This document shows positions 25,860-35,209 of a stretch of DNA of 64,000 nucleotides, one piece after another. Under the pieces are notes generated by a model. The model was not told the DNA's origin. It did not search any database and was given only the letters and a program-made list of their open reading frames with translations. The stretch is from the NCBI GenBank assembly GCA_900470965.1, contig UCCS01000079.1, forward strand, positions 31,168-95,167, in the 5' to 3' direction. Positions within the stretch are counted from its first letter, which is position 1; every line of letters begins with the position of its first letter. The stretch comes from Hyphomicrobiales bacterium. Lineage in GTDB: Bacteria; Pseudomonadota; Alphaproteobacteria; Rhizobiales; Rhizobiaceae. The position numbers and the translations under genes are program-made.

Positions 25860-26501
25860 CTAGTTGCCTTGATATTGGACAGCACGGTGCAGGTCCTCGA
25901 TGAAATTGGCACGTTGGCGCGCGACATCCTCTTCCTCGCGAATCCGCAGGAGGAAGGAAGGGTGGATGGTCACGAGAACCGGCGGATGGTTCTCTGGTGT
26001 GAGGATATGACCGCGCTCGGGTGTCAGTTTCACCTTAGAGCCAAGAAGAGAATAAAGTGCTGTCGCACCGAGTGCGACGAGGAGATTCGGCCGCACGATG
26101 TTGATTTCGGCACCGAGCCACCACGAGCAGCGCTGAATCTCCCCCGCATTGGGTTTCGAATGCAGGCGGCGCTTGCCGCGAGGCTCGAACTTGAAGTGCT
26201 TGACGGCGTTGGTGACGTAGCATCGCGAGCGATCGAGCCCGGCCTCCTCGAGACAGATGTCGAGCAGGCGTCCGGCCGGGCCTACGAAGGGACGTCCCGC
26301 AATATCCTCCTTGTCGCCGGGCTGTTCGCCGACGAGCATGATCTTGGCCTTTTGCGATCCCTCGCCGAAGACGAGTTGGGTGGCGTTCTTGTAGAGTTCG
26401 CAGCGTCTGCAGCCTTCCGCCTGATGTCTGAGCTGATCGAGGCTGGCAGCGTCGGCGCTTTCAAGCGTGAAGGCGGGGCCGAGTTTCTCTGCGACGTTCA
26501 T
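25860..26501 (-). CDS. UdgX-type uracil-DNA glycosylase
   Basis: A 213-residue family-4-like uracil-DNA glycosylase with iron-sulfur cluster cysteines (CRRCELY near residue 36 and further Cys at CYVTNAVKHFKF and QRCSWW). The motif GEQPGDKEDIAGRPFVGPAG is the catalytic A region and TIHPSFLLR the B region. The loop RGKRRLHSKP is the hallmark of UdgX (KRRIH), whose histidine forms a covalent bond with the DNA after uracil excision. I start at ATG 26501: the frame extends to 26606, but the shorter protein fits the family length and leaves room for the EcfG-like promoter at 26529-26553. Confidence 0.9.
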   Translation of the reverse strand: MNVAEKLGPAFTLESADAASLDQLRHQAEGCRRCELYKNATQLVFGEGSQKAKIMLVGEQPGDKEDIAGRPFVGPAGRLLDICLEEAGLDRSRCYVTNAVKHFKFEPRGKRRLHSKPNAGEIQRCSWWLGAEINIVRPNLLVALGATALYSLLGSKVKLTPERGHILTPENHPPVLVTIHPSFLLRIREEEDVARQRANFIEDLHRAVQYQGN

Positions 26502-26528
26502 GGCGGCAATCCGTTGGCTTTCACCCTC

Positions 26529-26553
26529 AACCGATCGCGCTACGGATTGTTCC
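26529..26553 (-). promoter_or_regulatory. EcfG-like promoter for udgX
   Basis: On the minus strand GGAAC (26553-26549), 16 bases, GGTT (26532-26529). It lies 28 bases before the chosen ATG and inside the longer possible frame, which supports the shorter protein. Confidence 0.5.
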
Positions 26554-26618
26554 TGCCCGTTCGGAACAACCCGCAGCCTCAGGAATTTGATGCTGATGGA
26601 AATCACACGGGGTGAGGG

Positions 26619-28448
26619 ATGAACCAGATTTCACAGACAGGCGCGATCACGGAAGGCACGGGACGTTGGGGCGCAGAGCTGCTCGCGGGTGGGGGCGCGC
26701 GTTTTCGTCTCTGGACGCAGGGTGAGAATGCGATCTCGCTGCGGCACCGCGACCAGGATATCCCGATGCAGGACGTCGGTGGCGGCTGGTTCGAAGCCAC
26801 TGTTGCGGAAGCATCCGACGGCGATCAGTACATGTTCGTCCTCCCTGATGGAAAAGCAGTGCCGGATCCGGCGTCGCGGGCGCAGGCCGGCAACGTGCAT
26901 GGGCCGTCTCTGATCGTCGATCCAAGCTACCAATGGCAGAATCCGCGCTGGCGCGGCCGTCCCTGGCAAGAGGCCGTCATCAGCGAAATCCATATCGGTG
27001 CCTTTACGCCCGAGGGTACGTTCCGGGCTGCGGCGGAGAAGCTGAAGCATCTTGCGGAAACCGGCATCACGGCTGTCGAAGTGATGCCGGTTGCGCAATT
27101 TGCCGGCAATCGCGGCTGGGGTTACGATGGTGTGCTGCAGTATGCGCCGCATTCCGCTTATGGCACGCCGGCCGATTTCAAGGCCTTCATCGATACGGCG
27201 CATGGCCTCGGCATCATGGTGCTGCTCGACGTCGTCTACAATCATTTCGGACCCGAGGGTAATTATCTTCACAGCTATGCGCCCGGCTTCTTCCGCAAAG
27301 ACCGGGAAACGCCCTGGGGAGCGGCGATCGATTTCGGGCAGGAGCCGGTGCGGCGCTTCTTCATCGAGAACGCGCTCTACTGGATCGGTGAATTCCGGCT
27401 GGATGGGCTCAGGCTCGATGCCGTGGAGCAGATCCATGATACCTCTGAAAAGCATGTGCTTTCGGCCATGGCCGAAGAGGTGAAAGCCGCCTTCGCCGAC
27501 AGGCAGGTTCATCTCGTCGTCGAAGACCAGCGCAATCTCGTGGAACTGTTGGTCCGTGACGAGAACGGCGCTCCCAAAGCCTACGAGGCCGAATGGAACG
27601 ATGATTTCCATCATGTGGCGCACATCATCGCGACCGGCGAAACCATTGGCCACTACAAGCCTTTCGCCGATCAGCTCTGGCACAAGCTTCGCCTGGCGCT
27701 TCAGCATGGCTTCATCTATCCGGATCGAACCGATCCGCCGGAACTCCCTGTCGGCGATCGTCGCTACCTGCCGCCGACCGCCTTTGTCGATTTCCTGCAG
27801 AACCACGACCAGATCGGCAACCGCGCTTTCGGCGAGCGGCTGGTGAGCCTTTCCGATCCCGATATGCTGGATGCGTTGACAGCGATACTCCTGCTCTCAC
27901 CGCACATTCCCTTTCTCTTCATGGGGGAGGAGTATGGGGAGAGGCAGCCCTTTTATTTCTTTACCGATTACACGGGTGAGCTCGCCAAAATAGTCCGCGA
28001 GGGTCGTATGGGGGAAGCCGAGGGTTTCGGCGGATTGAACGCCGGCAGGACCGCGGCCGATCTGCCCGATCCGAACGCCCTTTCGACCTTCGAGAATTCG
28101 AAACTCGGCTGGCAATGGCGGGAGAACGAAGAGGGCCGGAAAAGCCTGGCTTTCGTCACTGAGCTCCTGAAACTGCGCAAGAACTATATCGTGCCGCTGC
28201 TGCGGCAGAGCTGGGCTATCGAAAGCGGCGCGCTGGAGGCGCCCGAAGGGACGCTCGCCATCTGGTGGAAGTTTGCGAATTTGACCTTGGCGTTGCGCGC
28301 CAATTTGTCGGGGCAGGGGATGGTCTTGCCGTCGGTCGCCGGGACGGTAATCTACGAGCGCTACGGCAAGGAAGCAAAGCCTGCCGAGAATGGCGCGCTG
28401 CCGCCGCATTCCGTCGTCTTTGCCATCGATATTGAGCCGGCAAATTAA
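26619..28448 (+). CDS. treZ: Malto-oligosyltrehalose trehalohydrolase
   Basis: A 609-residue GH13 enzyme that releases trehalose from maltooligosyl-trehalose. Immunoglobulin-like N-terminal domain (about 15-100), then a barrel with VYNHFGPEGNYLHSYAPGFF (TreZ-specific), DGLRLDAVEQIHD (nucleophile Asp), HLVVEDQRN (acid/base Glu) and FLQNHDQIGNRAFG. The partner treY is not in this window; glgX at 17 kb could supply the debranching step. GAGGG directly precedes the ATG. Divergent from the glycosylase gene; suits a desiccation/osmotic stress role. Confidence 0.94.
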   Translation: MNQISQTGAITEGTGRWGAELLAGGGARFRLWTQGENAISLRHRDQDIPMQDVGGGWFEATVAEASDGDQYMFVLPDGKAVPDPASRAQAGNVHGPSLIVDPSYQWQNPRWRGRPWQEAVISEIHIGAFTPEGTFRAAAEKLKHLAETGITAVEVMPVAQFAGNRGWGYDGVLQYAPHSAYGTPADFKAFIDTAHGLGIMVLLDVVYNHFGPEGNYLHSYAPGFFRKDRETPWGAAIDFGQEPVRRFFIENALYWIGEFRLDGLRLDAVEQIHDTSEKHVLSAMAEEVKAAFADRQVHLVVEDQRNLVELLVRDENGAPKAYEAEWNDDFHHVAHIIATGETIGHYKPFADQLWHKLRLALQHGFIYPDRTDPPELPVGDRRYLPPTAFVDFLQNHDQIGNRAFGERLVSLSDPDMLDALTAILLLSPHIPFLFMGEEYGERQPFYFFTDYTGELAKIVREGRMGEAEGFGGLNAGRTAADLPDPNALSTFENSKLGWQWRENEEGRKSLAFVTELLKLRKNYIVPLLRQSWAIESGALEAPEGTLAIWWKFANLTLALRANLSGQGMVLPSVAGTVIYERYGKEAKPAENGALPPHSVVFAIDIEPAN

Positions 28449-28524
28449 GCATCCGAAAATTTCGCGCTGGGAGCGGGTCGCGTACTGATTGAACGCAGAC
28501 GATTCGCGGCTATATCCTGTGGCG

Positions 28525-29988
28525 ATGTTCCAACTGCTGTCGACCTACTGGCCGCATATCCTCTTCGTCATCTCCATTGCCATGGGGGCAGCGGCGGCGA
28601 TCCACGCCACCATGACCAAGGAAGAGGTCCGGGCCGCGACCGGCTGGGTGGGTGTGATCCTCCTCTCGCCGATCATCGGTGCGCTGCTTTACATGATTGC
28701 CGGCATCAACCGTATCCGCCGCAAGTCGCTGAGCCTTCGCCGCGACGCGTTGCTGCCTGCCGCCGATCTGGACGAGCTCGAAAAGTTTGACGCAGAGACC
28801 GATGCCGTCATCAGCCAGTTCGGCCGGCGTTTTGCTGCCCTGCAGACGCTCGGCGATCGCGTCACGCGCTATCCGTTGACGACGGGCAATACGATCGACA
28901 TGCTGGAAAATGGCGACGAAGCCTATGCGGCGATGAAGACCGCAATCGAGGGCGCCGGGCGCTGTATCCTGCTGGAAACCTATATTTTCGACCGTGACAG
29001 GATCGGGCTGCGCATCGCCGATGCGCTGATTGCAGCCGTCAAGCGCGGCGTGGAAGTGCGCGTGCTGATCGATGCGGTTGGTGCGCGCTATTCGGTGCCG
29101 AGCATTCTCGGATACCTGAAGGACGGCGGCGTGACCGTCGATGTCTTCAATGGCAATGTCATCATGGGCCTGAGGTTGCCCTACGCAAACCTGCGCACAC
29201 ACCGCAAGATCCTGATCGCGGATGGAAAGATCGCACTGACGGGTGGCATGAATATCCGCGAAGGCTTCAGCGAGGAGGCGGTCGGCGGAAGTTTTGCCCA
29301 TGACACGCATTTCAGCGTCAGCGGCCCGGCGGTTGCCGATCTCTTCGACGTCGCGGCCGAGGACTGGCGTTTCACGACGGGCGAAGTTCTGAACAGTGAA
29401 GTCTGGCGCGGCGACCGACTGGAGCGCAAGCGTGGCGATCCGGTCTTCTTGCGCGTCGTCGCTTCCGGACCGGACCGGAGCGTGGAAACGAACCACAAGA
29501 TGCTGATAGGTGCCTTTTCCGTAGCGCGCCAGTCGATCCGGATCATGTCGCCTTACTTTCTGCCGGACCGGGAGCTGATCAGTGCGCTGACGACGGCGGC
29601 CCGGCGTGGCGTGGAGGTTGATATCGTTGTGCCTGCTGCCAACAATCTCGTTCTGGTCGACCGGGCGATGACGGCGCAGTTCGACCAGATCGTCAAGAAC
29701 TACTGCCGCATTTGGCGTTCGACCGGCAGCTTCAGCCATTCCAAGCTTCTCTCTATCGACGGAACCTGGGCCTATGTCGGTTCCTCCAATCTCGATCCGC
29801 GCTCGCTGCGGCTGAATTTCGAAGTCGATCTCGAAGTGCTGAATGCCGGCTTTGCTGCCGAAATCGATGAGCGCATCGACGATGCCATCAAGTCCGCCAC
29901 GCCGGTTACGCTTGAGGGGCTGTGGTCGCGGCCCTTCCTGGTGCGGCTCCTCGAAAAGGTGCTGTGGCTGGGTTCCCCATATCTTTGA
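28525..29988 (+). CDS. cls: Cardiolipin synthase (phospholipase D superfamily)
   Basis: A 487-residue membrane phosphatidyltransferase. Two N-terminal membrane segments (about 8-28 and 40-60) precede two PLD catalytic HKD motifs: THRKILIADGKIALTGG near residue 227 and SHSKLLSIDGTWAYVGSSN near 405. It condenses two phosphatidylglycerols, or a related alcohol, to cardiolipin. A TTG at 28489 would add 12 residues; the ATG at 28525 gives the typical membrane start. Follows treZ by about 75 bases. Confidence 0.9.
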   Translation: MFQLLSTYWPHILFVISIAMGAAAAIHATMTKEEVRAATGWVGVILLSPIIGALLYMIAGINRIRRKSLSLRRDALLPAADLDELEKFDAETDAVISQFGRRFAALQTLGDRVTRYPLTTGNTIDMLENGDEAYAAMKTAIEGAGRCILLETYIFDRDRIGLRIADALIAAVKRGVEVRVLIDAVGARYSVPSILGYLKDGGVTVDVFNGNVIMGLRLPYANLRTHRKILIADGKIALTGGMNIREGFSEEAVGGSFAHDTHFSVSGPAVADLFDVAAEDWRFTTGEVLNSEVWRGDRLERKRGDPVFLRVVASGPDRSVETNHKMLIGAFSVARQSIRIMSPYFLPDRELISALTTAARRGVEVDIVVPAANNLVLVDRAMTAQFDQIVKNYCRIWRSTGSFSHSKLLSIDGTWAYVGSSNLDPRSLRLNFEVDLEVLNAGFAAEIDERIDDAIKSATPVTLEGLWSRPFLVRLLEKVLWLGSPYL

Positions 29989-30061
29989 CAGAGTTTTTGT
30001 GATTGCGGCATGGCAAGTTTTGCTGCGCTGCCTATAATCCTGAAAAAGAGCTTTTCGAGCA

Positions 30062-30907
30062 ATGGAGCCGGCGTTCCTTCCGATGCAAGTCAAGAAGAAA
30101 GACAGTCTGCCCGCCAGTATCATCGCTTCCATCAAGAACAGGAGGAAGCGCGTTGAGACCTGGCGTGCGGGGCCGAAACCGCGCAATGACGGCACACTTA
30201 TCGCCTCCTACAATGTCCATAAATGCGTCGGCACTGACCGACGCTTCGATCCGGAACGCACGAGCCGTGTCATCCATGAGATCGATGCCGATGTGATCGC
30301 GCTGCAGGAAGCCGATACACGCTTTGGCGAACGGACCGGCATTCTCGATCTCGCCCGGCTGGAGCGCGAGACCGGGCTGGTGCCGGTTCCGATCCCGGGT
30401 GTGACGAAGGCGCATGGCTGGCACGGCAATGTCGTGCTTGTCCGCAAAGGTCTGGTGCATGATGTGCATCAGGTGAAGCTGCCGGGGCTGGAACCACGCG
30501 GCGCGCTGGTTGCGGAAATAGAGCTCGAAGCTGGCGGGACGCTGCGCATCATCGCCGCCCATTTCGGCCTGCTGCGGCATTCGCGGGCGCAACAGGCAAA
30601 GACGCTGGTCGATCTCATCAGCGACCGTCACGAAATGCCGACCATCCTGCTTGGCGATCTCAACGAATGGCGGCTCGGCGACCGCTCGTCCCTCAATACC
30701 TTCCAGATGGCATTCGGTCCGCTGCCGCCCGCCGTTCCGAGCTTTCCTGCCGGCTTGCCGGTCCTGGCGCTCGACCGCATCATTGCCAACCGGAAAGGTA
30801 TCATCTCCGCCGTGGAGGTGCATGACACTCCACTTGCCCGCATGGCGTCCGACCACCTGCCGATCAAGGCGGTGGTCGATCTGCAGCAGGAAGTGGCGAG
30901 GGTTTAG
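30062..30907 (+). CDS. Endonuclease/exonuclease/phosphatase (EEP) family protein
   Basis: A 281-residue metal-dependent hydrolase of the DNase I/APE1/sphingomyelinase fold. Conserved segments are SYNVHKCVG (Asn), IALQEAD (metal Glu), LLGDLNEWR (Asp-x-Asn) and the C-terminal SDHLPIKAVV (Asp-His). Substrate could be nucleic acid or phospholipid. The position directly after cardiolipin synthase, common in rhizobia, makes a lipid-related role possible. The start could be 30083 instead. Confidence 0.85.
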   Translation: MEPAFLPMQVKKKDSLPASIIASIKNRRKRVETWRAGPKPRNDGTLIASYNVHKCVGTDRRFDPERTSRVIHEIDADVIALQEADTRFGERTGILDLARLERETGLVPVPIPGVTKAHGWHGNVVLVRKGLVHDVHQVKLPGLEPRGALVAEIELEAGGTLRIIAAHFGLLRHSRAQQAKTLVDLISDRHEMPTILLGDLNEWRLGDRSSLNTFQMAFGPLPPAVPSFPAGLPVLALDRIIANRKGIISAVEVHDTPLARMASDHLPIKAVVDLQQEVARV

Positions 30908-30921
30908 CGCTGTGCTGGCTC

Positions 30922-31878
30922 TCAGGCCCGGACGGGAGCGGGAAGAAGCTTGCCTCTCACCAGCAGCCAGAGCGTTCCGACTGCAATGATCGCAAGCGCG
31001 ATGTTGACCAGCACGAAGATAACGGGCGCAAGCTCGCTGATCGCGCCGGTGTCGCCGCGTGCCGTCATGCGCAGTGCTGCTGTCGAAAGCGCTGTAAGGC
31101 CGAAGGTGAAGGCCCAATAGGAGCCGGCGAAGGGTTGTTGCATGATCCAGGGCAGCTGGCGGCCAATGATCAGGACCTGCAGGATGGCGTAGCCGAACAT
31201 GGCATGCACGAGAATATCGGGCGTGCCGGTCGTCACACTCAGATAGGCGGCGCTGCCGACGGCGGGCGGGGCAAGCTGGATGCCCAGAGTCGGGCGCAGC
31301 GGTGCGGCTAGCTCCGGCGCCATCAGCAGCCGGTGCAACAAGACGGATTCGATCGCCAGCCAGGAAAAGAAACCGGCGCCGAAGGCGAGCTGGCCCCAGT
31401 CGGAATAACCAAGCGTGCCTGCAGCGATGGCGGTGACGAAAGAACCGGCAACAGTCGGCAGATAAAGAACCGGCGTGTTGGTCACCGGATCACGCCCACC
31501 ACGCCAGAGCAGACCGGTTCGCCACAGTAGGAAAAACAGGGTGATGGCGAACCCCGCCAGAACCAGAACTTCAGTCGCGACGCGCGAATAAGGAAGGATC
31601 GCAAGTCCCGCCAGCATGGTCGCGACGCCGATAAGACCGACGAAGCAGCACTGGATGGGATGTTCTAGTTCCGCCGTCACCTCCTTCGGCGCGACAAACC
31701 ATTTCGCGGCGTAGAGCAGGATGAGGACGAGCCAGATGGCAAAGCCAAGAAGGCTGATGGCTTCGCCCACGCTGGCCGGAACCGGCCAGATGGCTGCGGC
31801 GGCGCGCCAGCTGTTGCCGAGCCCGACAACGCCAAGAACAATGCCAAAGAATGCAGCGGGTATGCGGGGGAGCGACAT
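30922..31878 (-). CDS. SLAC1/TehA-family membrane transporter
   Basis: A 318-residue integral membrane protein with about ten transmembrane helices and the tellurite-resistance/dicarboxylate (TDT) or SLAC1 anion-channel fold; AAFFGIVLGVVGLGNSWRAA is the typical opening. ATG at 31878 with GGAGA upstream. It lies downstream of the AhpD-like gene on the same strand (70 bases apart) and divergent from an AraC regulator. The anion or substrate is unknown. Confidence 0.88.
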   Translation of the reverse strand: MSLPRIPAAFFGIVLGVVGLGNSWRAAAAIWPVPASVGEAISLLGFAIWLVLILLYAAKWFVAPKEVTAELEHPIQCCFVGLIGVATMLAGLAILPYSRVATEVLVLAGFAITLFFLLWRTGLLWRGGRDPVTNTPVLYLPTVAGSFVTAIAAGTLGYSDWGQLAFGAGFFSWLAIESVLLHRLLMAPELAAPLRPTLGIQLAPPAVGSAAYLSVTTGTPDILVHAMFGYAILQVLIIGRQLPWIMQQPFAGSYWAFTFGLTALSTAALRMTARGDTGAISELAPVIFVLVNIALAIIAVGTLWLLVRGKLLPAPVRA

Positions 31879-31948
31879 GTTCGTTTCTCCGGATTGGTCC
31901 GGCAGGGTCATGCCCTGCCGGTGCGGCAAGCGGTTCACTTTGGATGTT

Positions 31949-32287
31949 TTACTTTGCAATGGCGTCGGCAGCGTCCATCACGCGGGCCGAATAGACAAGA
32001 GCCGCACCGGCATTAACAGAGATCGCGACACCGAGGGCCTCAGCAATTTCCTCCTTGGTAGCGCCGACTTTCTGGGCTTCGGTCGTATGTACGGCAATAC
32101 AGCCATCGCAACGGACGGTGACGGCGACGGCAAGGGCGATCAGCTCGCGCTGCTTGGCGTCGAGATGGTTGGTCTTCTGTCCGGCGGTCGAAAGGGTTTG
32201 ATAGCCTTTGATCGTCTCTGGCACGATCCTGGCGATTTCGCCGATCCGGCCCAGGAGTTCGCCGCGATATTCCTTCCAATCCAACAT
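31949..32287 (-). CDS. AhpD-like carboxymuconolactone decarboxylase family protein
   Basis: A 112-residue all-helical CMD-domain protein. The peroxidase-type motif VRCDGCIAVHTTEA has the CxxC and histidine of AhpD-like disulfide reductases, so a redox role is likelier than decarboxylation. ATG at 32287 is fixed by AAGGAG eight bases upstream. Probably in an operon with the SLAC1-type transporter and controlled by the divergent AraC gene. Confidence 0.88.
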   Translation of the reverse strand: MLDWKEYRGELLGRIGEIARIVPETIKGYQTLSTAGQKTNHLDAKQRELIALAVAVTVRCDGCIAVHTTEAQKVGATKEEIAEALGVAISVNAGAALVYSARVMDAADAIAK

Positions 32288-32407
32288 GAAAATCACTCCT
32301 TCTCATATCAGCGACGGCGTGATTGCCTCGACTGTTGGAAGTGACTATGACCTTCAAAGATGATAGTTTGAATGCTCAAAAAAATCATTTTCTAGCGCGA
32401 TCGTCTC

Positions 32408-33325
32408 ATGGATGTTTTAAGCCGCCTTATCGAACTCGCCCGCCTGCAGCCGACGCTCGACATTCGCTGCCGGCTGCAGGGCGCGTTTCATATCGACCAC
32501 GAACCCGTCGCAGCAGGGATGTTGCCGTTTCATCTGATCCTCGGCGGCGATTGTCTCATTCGCCTCGGCTCCGGTCGTGAGATCACCTTGCGCTCCGGCG
32601 ATTTCCTGCTGCTGCCGCGCGGGGATGCGCATGCGATCGTTGGCTTGCGGCCACGCGGCGAGGCACAGCCTCTGCGCATTGCCGCGGGTGGCATGATGCC
32701 TTTGCGCGAAAACGGCGAAGGCGAGGCAGATGTCGACTTGCTCTGTGGTCATTTCGATTGCGCGCCGGGATCGGCTGCCTTGCTGCTCGATAGCCTGCCT
32801 GACGTCTTTCACGTATCGCTCGCCGAGGAGTCGGAGGAGCTGCTGAAGACGCTGGTCGCCATGCTCTATAGGGAGACGGCTGAAGAGAGGCCGGGAGCAT
32901 TGGCGATCATCACCGCGACCTGTCTCTCGCTTTTCATCATGGCGGTGAGGGCCGGCAAGGTCTCGCCCGTCGCGTCCTCGGGGCTGCTGCAATTGCTTGG
33001 GGATGCCAGGCTCGGCAAATCCGTCGTGGCAATGATGTCTTCGCCCGCCTTTGGCTGGACGATCGATGATCTTGCCCGTCATTCGGCCATGTCGCGGGCT
33101 ACCTATGCCCGGCAATTTCGCGAGCGCGCGGGAATGACGGTCGGCGCGTTCCTGACCGATATCAGGATGATGCTGGCGAGTGACCTGCTGCTCAGGACGC
33201 GCCGAACGGTTGCAGATATCGCTGCAGAGGTCGGTTATGAATCGGAAGCCGCATTCGGCAAGGCTTTCAAGGCAAGACGCGGCATAACGCCGGCGCGCTT
33301 CCGCGCTGCGGAGCAGGCGAGATAG
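32408..33325 (+). CDS. AraC-family regulator with cupin sensor
   Basis: A 305-residue protein: N-terminal cupin_6-type ligand domain (about 20-190, with IRLGSGREITLRSGDFLLLPRGDAH) and C-terminal double helix-turn-helix (about 205-300, ending VADIAAEVGYESEAAFGKAFKARRGITPARFR). Regulators of this type often control neighbouring AhpD-like or oxidoreductase genes, and here it is divergent from the AhpD-like/SLAC1 pair with 120 bases between. Confidence 0.9.
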   Translation: MDVLSRLIELARLQPTLDIRCRLQGAFHIDHEPVAAGMLPFHLILGGDCLIRLGSGREITLRSGDFLLLPRGDAHAIVGLRPRGEAQPLRIAAGGMMPLRENGEGEADVDLLCGHFDCAPGSAALLLDSLPDVFHVSLAEESEELLKTLVAMLYRETAEERPGALAIITATCLSLFIMAVRAGKVSPVASSGLLQLLGDARLGKSVVAMMSSPAFGWTIDDLARHSAMSRATYARQFRERAGMTVGAFLTDIRMMLASDLLLRTRRTVADIAAEVGYESEAAFGKAFKARRGITPARFRAAEQAR

Positions 33326-33353
33326 AATGGGCAGGGGTGATGCGCGGGGGAGG

Positions 33354-34259
33354 CTAAGCACCTTGCCGCTCGACCTCCGTCAGCACGGATATGAAAGCCT
33401 TGAGGCTTTGCGGCACATGCCTGTGACCGGGATAATAGAGGCAGAGTCCAGGGATCGACGGACACCAGTCGTCAAGCACAGAGATAATCTCACCGCTCGC
33501 AAGATAGGGCCGCGCGACCCTTTCCGGCACGTAGGCGATGCCGAGCCCTTTGACCGCCGCTTCCGCCATCAGTTCCACATGATCGAGCGTGAGCGCACCC
33601 GATACCTCGATAGTCACTTCCTGGCCGTGTTTCTCAAATTCCCAGCGGTAAAGTTTGCCGCTCGGCATACGCAGGCGGATGCAGCGGTGGCGTTTGAGGT
33701 CTTCAGGCGTCTTGGGTCGCTTGTGGTTTTTCAAGTAGGCTGATGAGGCAACCGCGAGGAAACGTGCCTCGCCGCCGAATTCGACCGCTATCATATCAAG
33801 CGGCACGGATTCCCGCAGGCGGATGCCGGCATCGAAGCCGTCGCCGACAATATCGACCAGTCGGTTTTCGGTGACGACATCGAGCGATATCCCCGGATAG
33901 CGTTCGAGAAACAGAGGAATGGTGGCATTCAACAGCACGCGGGCGGCAATTTCGCTAGCGTTGATGCGTAGCGTACCGCTCGGCTGCCCGCCGAATTCGC
34001 CGACCGCATCGAGCGCCAGATCGAGATCGCGCAAGACCGGTTTCAGCCTGTCGAGAAGCATTTCGCCGGCTTCGGTGGCCGCGACGCTGCGTGTCGTGCG
34101 ATGCAGCAGGCGCACGCCCATGCGCGCCTCCATATTGCGCATCATGTGGCTCAGCGTCGAAGGCGACAGGCCGAGTTCACCGGCCGCCTTGCGAAAGCTG
34201 CGGTGGGTGACGATTGCCGAGAAGGCATTGAGGTCATCAAGCGTCGGTCGATAACTCAT
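33354..34259 (-). CDS. LysR-family regulator
   Basis: A 301-residue LysR regulator, DNA-binding domain about 5-65 (LNAFSAIVTHRSFRKAAGEL, LSPSTLSHMMRNMEARMGVRLLHR), effector domain thereafter. It belongs to the large DsdC/CrgA-like group. It is divergent from an SDR gene (110 bases between), which is its likely target. Confidence 0.9.
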   Translation of the reverse strand: MSYRPTLDDLNAFSAIVTHRSFRKAAGELGLSPSTLSHMMRNMEARMGVRLLHRTTRSVAATEAGEMLLDRLKPVLRDLDLALDAVGEFGGQPSGTLRINASEIAARVLLNATIPLFLERYPGISLDVVTENRLVDIVGDGFDAGIRLRESVPLDMIAVEFGGEARFLAVASSAYLKNHKRPKTPEDLKRHRCIRLRMPSGKLYRWEFEKHGQEVTIEVSGALTLDHVELMAEAAVKGLGIAYVPERVARPYLASGEIISVLDDWCPSIPGLCLYYPGHRHVPQSLKAFISVLTEVERQGA

Positions 34260-34369
34260 GGGTATTTTTCAACAACTCATACAGATTTGAACGGATTATC
34301 ACATCAATAAACGTCTCTATCTTTGCTGTCATCAAGCCGCGATCCAGCGGCGCCAGAAAGGTAGAGACG

Positions 34370-35200
34370 ATGACAAAGACGTGGTTCATCACAGGCACAT
34401 CCTCCGGTTTCGGCCGGATCATGACCGAGAAACTGCTGGCGCGCGGCGATCGCGTCGCCGCAACCTTGCGCAAGCGCGAAGCCCTGGCTGACCTTGAAGC
34501 GCAGTATGGCGAACGGCTCTGGGTCGCGACCCTCGACGTCACCGATGACCGGGCCGTTCATGCAGTCGTCGACGCCGCCTTCGAACAGATGGGACGCATC
34601 GATGTCGTTGTCAGCAATGCCGGCTATGGCCTGTTCGGCGCCTCCGAAGAGGTGAGCGATGCACAGATCCGCCATCAGATTGATACCAACCTGATCGGCT
34701 CCATCCAGGTGATCCGGGCGGCCTTGCCGCATCTGCGTCAGCAGGGCGGTGGTCGCATCCTGCAGGTCGCTTCGGAAGGCGGGCAGATCGCCTATCCGAA
34801 TTTCAGTCTCTACCACGCGACCAAATGGGGGATCGAAGGCTTCATCGAGGCTGTAGCGCAAGAGGTCGCCCCCTTCGGCATCGACATCATCATTGCTGAA
34901 CCGGGGCCGGCGGGCACGGATTTTGGCGCCGGCCTCGTCAGGCCGCCGCAGCTGGATATCTATGAGGACACGCCGGCCGGCCAGGTACGCAGGGCAATTG
35001 CTGACGGCTCGTTCAAGATCCTGGGCGACCCCGTGAAGATGACCGACGCGATGATCGCGGCGGCCGAAAAGCAACCGGCGCCAAAGCGGCTCGCGCTCGG
35101 CAGCACGACCTATCAGTCGATCCGCAAGGCCCTGAACGAGCGTCTTGCCGAGCTGGAAGCGCAGAAGGACATCACGCTGTCGACCGACATCGACGTGTGA
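34370..35200 (+). CDS. SDR-family oxidoreductase
   Basis: A 276-residue classical SDR. Cofactor motif TGTSSGFGR near residue 8, VVSNAGYGLFG near 80, catalytic Ser and YHATKWGIEGF near 145. This sub-family (retinol-dehydrogenase-like, often under a divergent LysR gene) is common in rhizobia. Substrate unknown. It is followed by a run of nine C before the convergent aldo-keto reductase stop. Confidence 0.9.
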   Translation: MTKTWFITGTSSGFGRIMTEKLLARGDRVAATLRKREALADLEAQYGERLWVATLDVTDDRAVHAVVDAAFEQMGRIDVVVSNAGYGLFGASEEVSDAQIRHQIDTNLIGSIQVIRAALPHLRQQGGGRILQVASEGGQIAYPNFSLYHATKWGIEGFIEAVAQEVAPFGIDIIIAEPGPAGTDFGAGLVRPPQLDIYEDTPAGQVRRAIADGSFKILGDPVKMTDAMIAAAEKQPAPKRLALGSTTYQSIRKALNERLAELEAQKDITLSTDIDV

Positions 35201-35209
35201 CCCCCCCCC

